A stretch of DNA of 64,000 nt from Sedimenticola sp. (GTDB lineage Bacteria > Pseudomonadota > Gammaproteobacteria > Chromatiales > Chromatiaceae): NCBI GenBank assembly GCA_027083925.1, contig JALWMK010000031.1:1-64000 (forward strand), written 5' to 3'. The position numbers and the translations under genes were made by a program. Shown piece after piece: positions 58,173 to 64,000 of the stretch. The notes under the pieces were generated by a model. That model made no database searches. It worked only from the letters and a program-made list of their open reading frames with translations, and had not been told where the DNA came from. Each line of letters starts with the position of its first letter. The stretch's first letter is position 1.

Positions 58173-59066
58173 TCAGGTTTCCTTGCGCATCTGTTCTTCG
58201 ACTTTCTTGTTGCGGGCCTCGATCTCGGCCTGGGTGCGGGCTTCCCAGATTTCCCGCCGCTCTTCCACCCGTTTTTCCCAGACACCGGGTTTTTCAGGAA
58301 TGATTTTCTCGCCAAACAGCGCCTGGCGCATGAGTTTGTAGCCAAACTGCAGCAGGGCAACATCGTCCTTTTCGATCTGCTCGTAGGTCTCTTCGGAAAT
58401 ATCGTAGCTGGCGCGGAACTTGTCGCTGAGCACGAAGCGGCGGAACATGTCGGTGTTGTAGGAGGCCATGAAGAACAGTTGCAGGCTCATTTCATTGGGC
58501 TTGCCCACGCCAGGGCCTGCTGATTTTTTCTTCAGGATCAGTTCGTACCATTCCTTGTTGTAGAAATCGAATTCATCGCAGCCCTGCTCTTTGCGGTACT
58601 CCTCTACCGTCAGCTCGCGGTCTTCCTCGTGGCCCTTGCAGTGCGCCTCGACCACCAGGGAATACTGGATTTGCGGCTCACTGGAATCTTTTTCGCGGAT
58701 GTTCAGCACCGCCAGGGGATAGTAGCGGCATACTGTAGGACGGTCTTCATAGACGGTGCAGCCCGTTTCTTCATCCAGAAATGGACAGACGCCATCGTCA
58801 TGGACTTTCATCTTCAGGCCAGGCACCTGATCCTGATCCATGGGATAGGGCACGGTGTATTTGCCGAGGAATTCTTCGGATGTCATGCCGAAGTGCTGCT
58901 TGAGGCGCAGGACATCGTAAGGCACAAGCGTGATATCCGAGCGCTTGCAACAGGCGTTGAAGCAGGAAATACCCTTGTAGCAACTGAACTGCAGCCTGCT
59001 GTCTTCCGACAACACTTTTGGCAAGGCGGGACTCTTGAAGGGAATATCGAATTTTTCGTCACTCAT
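58173..59066 (-). CDS. YkgJ-family cysteine-cluster protein
   Basis: 297 residues. An N-terminal cluster CYKGISCFNACC followed by DGVCPFLDEETGCTVYEDRP and VCRYYPL is the zinc/iron-chelating pattern of the YkgJ (UPF0153) family; the C-terminal third is charged and helical. The function is unknown. It lies downstream of aprBA, separated by a terminator and a MITE fragment, so it is probably a separate unit. The family also occurs close to sulfur-oxidation genes in some genomes, but I cannot confirm a link. Confidence 0.8.
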   Translation of the reverse strand: MSDEKFDIPFKSPALPKVLSEDSRLQFSCYKGISCFNACCKRSDITLVPYDVLRLKQHFGMTSEEFLGKYTVPYPMDQDQVPGLKMKVHDDGVCPFLDEETGCTVYEDRPTVCRYYPLAVLNIREKDSSEPQIQYSLVVEAHCKGHEEDRELTVEEYRKEQGCDEFDFYNKEWYELILKKKSAGPGVGKPNEMSLQLFFMASYNTDMFRRFVLSDKFRASYDISEETYEQIEKDDVALLQFGYKLMRQALFGEKIIPEKPGVWEKRVEERREIWEARTQAEIEARNKKVEEQMRKET

Positions 59067-59107
59067 ATTGAAAACCTCAGTGCAGCCGAAGGCTGCAAAC
59101 CATCAAA

Positions 59108-59177
59108 TCAATCATTCTGTTTGAGCAGATTCGTGCATGAGGGCGGCGATGCCAATCATGAATTAATAGAGGTGCCC
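59108..59177. mobile_element. Internally deleted MITE remnant
   Basis: About 70 bp: TCATTCTGTTTGAGCAGATT CGTGCATGAGGGC joins directly to GATGCCAATCATGAATTAAT and AGAGGTGCCC, that is, both outer parts of the MITE with the middle lost and the left tip eroded. It sits between aprA and the YkgJ gene. Confidence 0.75.
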
Positions 59178-59259
59178 AATAGCCACAGGGTATTTCAACC
59201 CTGCTCTTCCTGGCGTCAAATTACCAGAGGGCATTCATTTGATCGTCAAAGTATCTCAG

Positions 59260-59294
59260 AAAATAAAATCCGGGCGCCTCGCGACGCCCGGATT
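59260..59294 (-). terminator. Rho-independent terminator after aprBA
   Basis: On the minus strand a 10-bp stem (AATCCGGGCG with CGCCCGGATT, 59267-59276 and 59285-59294) is followed by TTTTATTTT. It stands 27 bp past the aprA stop, as expected for a strongly expressed operon. Confidence 0.9.
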
Positions 59295-59320
59295 CCCGTC
59301 TTCAGACTGCCAAGTAAGGC

Positions 59321-61318
59321 TTACTTGAACAACTTGGACTTGTCCACCAGATCTTTGTGGGCGCGCTTGAAGCAGGTCCACTTCTTGGTTTCCTTGTCGT
59401 AAACGGAATTTACGAAGCACTTCCAGTTTTCTTCATCAACGAAGTTCTTGTCCATGCGATAGTAGAAACCCGGGTAACGGCTCTCTTCACGGAACTGGAT
59501 GTGTTTCATATGCGCTTCCGCTGTGAGGATGCGATGGTAGTTTTCCCATGCACGCAGGAGCTCATGGAGATCCTTGGCACGCATCTTCAGGGAGTCTTCC
59601 TTCAGCATTTCCAGCTTCTGCTCCGCCAGGTCGAGCATGTGCTCGTTGGTGGTGTAGTAGGTGGCGACACCGGCTACATACTCATCCATGATCTTCTGCA
59701 GACGGAACTGCAGCATGCGGGGAGTGATGTAGTTGGGGTTGACATCGATGGCGGTGGTGTAGTCCTTGTGCTCAAGGAAGTTGCGCACGGGACGATAGAT
59801 CTCTTCCACCAGCTCGTCAACAGAGGTGTCCAGCTCGGGAACCCAGTCCTTGTTGTCCATGACGAACTTGACCATGGACTTGGCACACATACGACCTTCG
59901 GCATGAGAGCCGGAAGAGAATTTGTGGCCGGAAGCACCAACACCGTCACCAGCAGTAAACAGGCCTTGTACCGTGGTCATGCTACGGTAGCCCCAGTTCC
60001 AGCCGGAAGGCAGATGCTCGGGAATGCCCTCGCCCAGCGCTTCTTCAGTTGGCGCGCCAACATCTTCAGGACCGGATACCCAGATGCCGCAGCAGCCGGA
60101 GTGTGAACCCAGCAGGTACGGCTCGGTAGGCATCAGCTCGGAGTTCTTCTTCTCTGGCTCGATGTTCTCACCCGCCCAGATACCGCATTGACCGATACAC
60201 ATGTCGAGGAAGTCTTCCCAGGCTTCTGCTTCCAGATGCTTGACTTCGCGGGGAGAGAGGGTCTCGCGCAGGTTTGCCAGTGCAGTAACGGTATCCATCC
60301 AGATCGGGCCGCGACCTTCCTTCATCTCCTTGAGCATCAGGTGGTTACGCAGGCAGGATGCAGGTACGGCGGCATGGCCATAGGGAGGATAGTCATCCAG
60401 CATTTCCTTGTTGCGTACCATATACACTTCGCCAATACCATTGGTGGCCTGTGACTTGAACAACAGGAACCAGGCACCCACAGGGCCGTAACCGTCTTTG
60501 AAACGGGTAGGCACGAAGCGGTTTTCCATCAGCGTCAGCTCGGCACCAGCCTCGGCAGCCATGGAGTAGGTGGAACCGGCATTCCATACAGGATACCAGG
60601 CGCGTCCCTGGCCTTCACCAACAGAGCGGGGACGGAAGATATTTACGCAACCACCCGCTACCAGCAGGCAGGCCTTGAACTTGTAAACAACAACCTTGTC
60701 GTCGCGGGTGGAGAAACCGACAGCACCGGCGATGCGATTTTTGTCTTTCTTGTCGTTGACCAGCTTGACGATGAAGATACGCTCCTGGATGTTATTCACG
60801 CCCAGTGCTTTCTTCGCAGCTTCCGCCACGATCCACTTGTAGGATTCACCGTTGATCATGATCTGCCACTTGCCGGAACGCACGGGAGTGCCGCCGTCTT
60901 TCAGGGAAGTCATGCCTTTGGCGCCGTCGAAACGCTCACCGTTCTCATCTTTCTTCCAAATGGGCAGGCCCCACTCTTCAAACAGATGAACGGATTCGTC
61001 AACGGAGCGACCCAGGTCATAGGTCAGGTCGTCACGGGTGATGCCCATGAGATCATTGGAGACCATGCGGGCATAGTCTGCGGGATCCTGCTCGGGGCCA
61101 ATGTAGGTGTTGATTGCAGACAGACCCTGGGCAACGGCACCGGAACGATCCATGGCGGCCTTGTCTACCAGTTTCACGGAGATATCGACGCCTTCCTTCT
61201 TGGCAGCCTCGATCCAGGGGCCAATTTCATAAGCGGTACCGCAAGCAGCCATACCACCGCCGATGATGAGGATATCCACCTCTTCTTCGACTACATCGGG
61301 ATTACCGAATTCAGCCAT
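59321..61318 (-). CDS. aprA: Adenylylsulfate (APS) reductase alpha subunit
   Basis: Catalytic flavoprotein of dissimilatory APS reductase; in sulfur oxidisers it runs in reverse, joining sulfite and AMP to APS in the cytoplasm. 665 residues. The N-terminal FAD motif LIIGGGMAACGTAYE and KAAMDRSGAVAQGLSAINTY are characteristic. GAGGT precedes the start. It follows aprB by 56 bp, and a strong terminator follows. Together with the carbon-fixation genes it is the main evidence for a sulfur-oxidising lithoautotroph. No sat, aprM or qmo gene is in the window. Confidence 0.96.
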   Translation of the reverse strand: MAEFGNPDVVEEEVDILIIGGGMAACGTAYEIGPWIEAAKKEGVDISVKLVDKAAMDRSGAVAQGLSAINTYIGPEQDPADYARMVSNDLMGITRDDLTYDLGRSVDESVHLFEEWGLPIWKKDENGERFDGAKGMTSLKDGGTPVRSGKWQIMINGESYKWIVAEAAKKALGVNNIQERIFIVKLVNDKKDKNRIAGAVGFSTRDDKVVVYKFKACLLVAGGCVNIFRPRSVGEGQGRAWYPVWNAGSTYSMAAEAGAELTLMENRFVPTRFKDGYGPVGAWFLLFKSQATNGIGEVYMVRNKEMLDDYPPYGHAAVPASCLRNHLMLKEMKEGRGPIWMDTVTALANLRETLSPREVKHLEAEAWEDFLDMCIGQCGIWAGENIEPEKKNSELMPTEPYLLGSHSGCCGIWVSGPEDVGAPTEEALGEGIPEHLPSGWNWGYRSMTTVQGLFTAGDGVGASGHKFSSGSHAEGRMCAKSMVKFVMDNKDWVPELDTSVDELVEEIYRPVRNFLEHKDYTTAIDVNPNYITPRMLQFRLQKIMDEYVAGVATYYTTNEHMLDLAEQKLEMLKEDSLKMRAKDLHELLRAWENYHRILTAEAHMKHIQFREESRYPGFYYRMDKNFVDEENWKCFVNSVYDKETKKWTCFKRAHKDLVDKSKLFK

Positions 61319-61374
61319 TTTATTTACCTCTATCTTTTATCTAAAGATTAAATTCTAATGATCAGAACTATGGA

Positions 61375-61848
61375 TTACTTGCAGATCAGCTCGCTGGGAT
61401 CACCAGCACGGTAGCCGTTTTGCTCGTTGTGGTTGAAGAAGGTGGAATCGCCAATCTTGGCAATATCAGCTTCTGGCTTGTTGCCATACGGATCAATAGA
61501 ACCTTCCGGAGTGGTACGGATGGGAAACTTGAAGCGCTTCAGGGTGCCATTGCGGAACTTGATGGTCCACATAATGGAATCCGTACCGCGCAGAGGCTGC
61601 ACAGAAGCACCCAGAGGCACGATATCGGCGTAGGGACGCGCTTCGATAGCGTTCTGCGGGCAGATCTTGATGCAGGAATAACATTCCCAGCACTGATCAG
61701 GCTCCTGGTTGAAGGCCTTCATCGCATGTCCGGTTTCAGAACCGTCCATATCGAGTTTCATGAGGTCATGCGGGCAGATGTACATGCAAGCGGTCTTGTC
61801 CTGACCCTTGCAGCCATCGCACTTATCGGTACGCACAAATGTAGGCAT
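61375..61848 (-). CDS. aprB: APS reductase beta subunit (two [4Fe-4S] clusters)
   Basis: 157-residue iron-sulfur subunit that relays electrons to the AprA flavin. Cluster-binding cysteines include C10, C13, C21 and C25 (KCDGC, CMYICPHDLM) and a second set in CWECYSCIKICPQNAIEARP. The C-terminal tail wraps around AprA in known structures. First gene of aprBA; AAGGAGAA lies upstream of the ATG. Confidence 0.96.
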   Translation of the reverse strand: MPTFVRTDKCDGCKGQDKTACMYICPHDLMKLDMDGSETGHAMKAFNQEPDQCWECYSCIKICPQNAIEARPYADIVPLGASVQPLRGTDSIMWTIKFRNGTLKRFKFPIRTTPEGSIDPYGNKPEADIAKIGDSTFFNHNEQNGYRAGDPSELICK

Positions 61849-62203
61849 CGATAGTTCTCCTTAAAGTTTACACTGCAGTGAATATTCACCGCCGAAGCGG
61901 TCTTCTTTTCAATCGGATCAAGCAAAACCCCAAGCCTTGCCCGCTCCAAAAAATCTCTCGTTACCCTCTTGCGGAAGCACTCGATAGCAGTAAATATACC
62001 ACAGCACAAATTCATCCAGGGCAATACAGGGACGGTAAAAATAGTTTCTTGGCGGCAAAAACGCCAAACAATTTTACCGCTAGCAGGCATAAACAGGCTT
62101 TATCTGTAATATTGATAGACTTTGTAAATCAAGCCATTAGATTCAATAACAGGCATACTTGTCCCATCATGCATCCAACCGGAACTGACCCACATCAACT
62201 CCC
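61849..62203. promoter_or_regulatory. Divergent region between aprB and thioredoxin/HEAT gene
   Basis: 355 bp. On the minus strand TTTACA (62128-62123), an 18-base spacer and GATAAA (62104-62099) form a possible promoter for aprBA about 250 bp upstream. No gene or repeat recognised. Confidence 0.3.
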
Positions 62204-62845
62204 ATGAACAAGCCAGCAGACGCATTATTACTCATCGCCCCCGGCTGCCCCCACTGCCAGTCGGTTCTCCACAGTCTTTCAGCGCTGGTGAAAAACGGGA
62301 ACATCGGCCGTTTGGAAACAGTCAACATCGCCGTCCATCCTGAAGCCGCCCAAGAGGCCAACACCCGTACCGTGCCATGGATGCGCATCGGAAACTATGA
62401 ACTAAGTGGCAATTATTCCCCTGGCGAACTGAAGGACTGGGCAGAAAAGGCAGCCTCCGGCGTTGCTTCTGCCGACTATATCCGCGAGCTGCTGGAACAG
62501 CAGAAGCTTAATCTGGCCATACGCCATTTGCATGATCACCCGGAACAACTATCGCAGGTACTGAAACTCATGCTCGAAGAAAACGCCTCACTCAGCGTAA
62601 AATTCGGCATTGGCGCGATCTTTGAAGAACTTGCAGGCTCCGAACGGCTGCAAGACCTCGCACCGCAACTGGGCGCGCTGACCCTTGACAAAAAAGCCAG
62701 CATTCGCGCAGATGCCGCCTATTACCTGGGATTGAGCCACTCCCCCCTGGCCAGGGAGTGGCTCACTCCCCTGCTGCAGGACCCGCAGCAAGATGTCCGC
62801 GAAATTGCGGCTGAATCACTGGATATGCTGGAGACCCAAACATGA
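62204..62845 (+). CDS. Thioredoxin-fold domain fused to HEAT-like repeats
   Basis: 213 residues. The N-terminal 80 residues form a thioredoxin-like domain with CPHC (Cys15-Cys18) and a TVPWMRIG segment corresponding to the cis-proline loop. The rest reads as HEAT-like helical repeats ([41 protein letters not shown]). It is divergent from aprBA and overlaps the next gene by four bases. A protein-interaction or redox-carrier role in sulfur metabolism is possible but only suggested by position. Confidence 0.7.
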   Translation: MNKPADALLLIAPGCPHCQSVLHSLSALVKNGNIGRLETVNIAVHPEAAQEANTRTVPWMRIGNYELSGNYSPGELKDWAEKAASGVASADYIRELLEQQKLNLAIRHLHDHPEQLSQVLKLMLEENASLSVKFGIGAIFEELAGSERLQDLAPQLGALTLDKKASIRADAAYYLGLSHSPLAREWLTPLLQDPQQDVREIAAESLDMLETQT

Positions 62846-63228
62846 ACAGCGCCCGAAACTACCTGCTCATCGGCGCCCTGGCGGGCTTTCTTGCCGTTGC
62901 CCTGGGGGCCTTCGGCGCCCATGGCCTGAAAAACATGATCTCGCCGACCATGCTGGATGTATTCAACAAGGGCGTGCATTACCAAAGCATCCACGCGCTG
63001 GCTTTGCTGGCTACCGGGCTACTGCTGCGGGAACAACCCCTCCCCAGCCTGCGTTGGGCGGGACGCTTTTTCACCCTTGGCATCCTCCTGTTTTGCGGCA
63101 GCCTGTATCTGCTGGCGACTACAACCAACCGATCCCTGGGCATGATCACCCCCCTGGGCGGCCTGTCTTTTCTCGCAGGATGGCTGCTCCTCGCCATCGG
63201 CAGCTGGAGTGCAGGAAAACCCCCATGA
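62842..63228 (+). CDS. DUF423 (YgdD-like) membrane protein
   Basis: 128 residues with four transmembrane helices and the signature [18 protein letters not shown] and [10 protein letters not shown] of DUF423. Function unknown. It overlaps the genes on both sides by four bases (ATGA), so the three genes from 62204 on form one unit. Confidence 0.88.
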   Translation: MNSARNYLLIGALAGFLAVALGAFGAHGLKNMISPTMLDVFNKGVHYQSIHALALLATGLLLREQPLPSLRWAGRFFTLGILLFCGSLYLLATTTNRSLGMITPLGGLSFLAGWLLLAIGSWSAGKPP

Positions 63229-64000
63229 CACACCGGTTGTTGATCGTGGAAGACGACAGCTCCCTGAGCCAGATGCTTACCCTGCATTTTGAAGACCAGG
63301 GCATGGAAGTGCAGGTTGCACACAGCTGCAACAGCGCCCTGGCGCAGGCAGAAAATTTCCAGCCAGGCCTGATCCTGCTGGATCAACAATTGCCCGACGG
63401 CCTGGGGAACGAGCTTATCACCGGACTGCTGGCGCTCAGCCCGTTATCGCGCATCATCATGATGACCGGTGTGCACGACCTGGAACTTGCTATCCAGACC
63501 ATCCAGAATGGCGCCGCCGACTTCATCCACAAGCCGGTGAAAACCCGCGTTTTACAGGCTGCCGTAGACAAGGCGCTTGCCTACTCTCCAGCAGTTGCAA
63601 CAGAACAGGGGCAGGCCACACCCCAGATTCGGGAACTGATCGGGCGTAGTGATGCAATGCTGGAAGTGAGCAAGCAAATCGCTCTGTCGGCGCAAAGCAA
63701 TGCCACGGTGCTCATCACCGGCGAATCCGGCACGGGCAAGGAAATTGTGGCGCGCCTTATTCACCAATACAGCAAGCGCAGCGGCGAGTTTGTCGCCATC
63801 AACTGCGCCGCCATCGTCGATACCCTGCTGGAAAGCGAACTGTTCGGCCATGAAAAAGGTGCTTTCACCGGCGCTACCAACAGCAAGCCCGGACGGTTTC
63901 AGCAAGCCGAGGATGGCACCCTGTTTCTGGACGAAATCGGCGAACTGGCGCAGCAGCTGCAAGCCAAACTGCTGCGTGCGCTGCAGGAGCAAATGGTGGC
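63225..64000 (+). CDS. Sigma-54-dependent response regulator, C-terminus beyond the window
   Basis: The frame is open from the ATG at 63225 (overlapping the DUF423 stop) to the window edge, 258 full codons. Residues 1-120 form a receiver domain with phosphoacceptor Asp53 (LLDQQLPDG) and Lys103. From about 137 a sigma-54 AAA+ domain begins: Walker A GESGTGKE (166-173), the sigma-54 contact GAFTGA (212-217) and Walker [10 protein letters not shown]. The DNA-binding end is missing. Its target genes and partner kinase are not visible. Confidence 0.92.
   Translation, partial: MTHRLLIVEDDSSLSQMLTLHFEDQGMEVQVAHSCNSALAQAENFQPGLILLDQQLPDGLGNELITGLLALSPLSRIIMMTGVHDLELAIQTIQNGAADFIHKPVKTRVLQAAVDKALAYSPAVATEQGQATPQIRELIGRSDAMLEVSKQIALSAQSNATVLITGESGTGKEIVARLIHQYSKRSGEFVAINCAAIVDTLLESELFGHEKGAFTGATNSKPGRFQQAEDGTLFLDEIGELAQQLQAKLLRALQEQMV

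Overview
The window looks like the chromosome of a sulfur-oxidising, CO2-fixing gammaproteobacterium. Dissimilatory adenylylsulfate reductase genes (aprBA) lie at the right. A tkt-gap-pgk-pyk-fba carbon cluster of the kind linked to the Calvin cycle in chemolithoautotrophs lies at the left. The housekeeping gene order gshB-tonB-yqgE-ruvX-pyrR-pyrB-pyrC'-pilU/pilT-yggS-proC-yggT closely follows the Pseudomonas arrangement. I cannot name a species from sequence alone.

Layout. 0-7 kb: leftward central-carbon genes (fba partial at the edge), then a thioredoxin-fold gene. 7.7-12.4 kb: rightward methyl-cycle genes metK, ahcY, metF and rsmE; metK has a promoter-leader-terminator arrangement and ahcY has an S-adenosylhomocysteine (SAH) riboswitch. 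12.4-22.4 kb: leftward pilGHIJ-chpA-chpC, the chemosensory system that controls type IV pili, without the methylation enzymes PilK and ChpB. 23-30.6 kb: tightly overlapping rightward genes gshB, apbE, tonB, yqgE, ruvX, pyrR, pyrB, pyrC' and pyrK-like. 30.6-33 kb: leftward pilT-pilU retraction ATPases. 33.3-35.4 kb: yggS-proC-yggT.

35.5-56.5 kb is accessory and surface-polysaccharide DNA: a Wzz-like chain-length protein, an initiating sugar-phosphate transferase, a dynamin-like GTPase, an MNT/HEPN toxin-antitoxin pair, a graveyard of decayed genes (wecB and a second MNT/HEPN pair), then a visibly AT-rich cluster. That cluster encodes a NeuA/PseF-PseG fusion, a NeuB-family synthase, a pyruvyl-transferase-like protein, a hexapeptide acyltransferase, a flippase, a GT52-like glycosyltransferase, a methyltransferase, a polymerase and a GT26 glycosyltransferase. 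Together these suggest a nonulosonic-acid (sialic-acid-like) surface glycan. Two membrane proteins on the opposite strand follow.

57-59 kb holds a DUF4258/YgiT-type toxin-antitoxin pair plus the wreck of another, and a YkgJ-type cysteine-cluster gene. 59.3-61.9 kb is aprBA with a clear terminator. 62.2-64 kb is a thioredoxin/HEAT protein, a DUF423 protein and a sigma-54 response regulator cut by the right edge.

Two repeat families thread the accessory region: a roughly 220-250 bp MITE with GGGCACCTCTATTAATT ends, whose copies repeatedly abut or supply stop codons, and a short GC-rich palindromic repeat, one copy of which sits in frame inside a membrane-protein gene.
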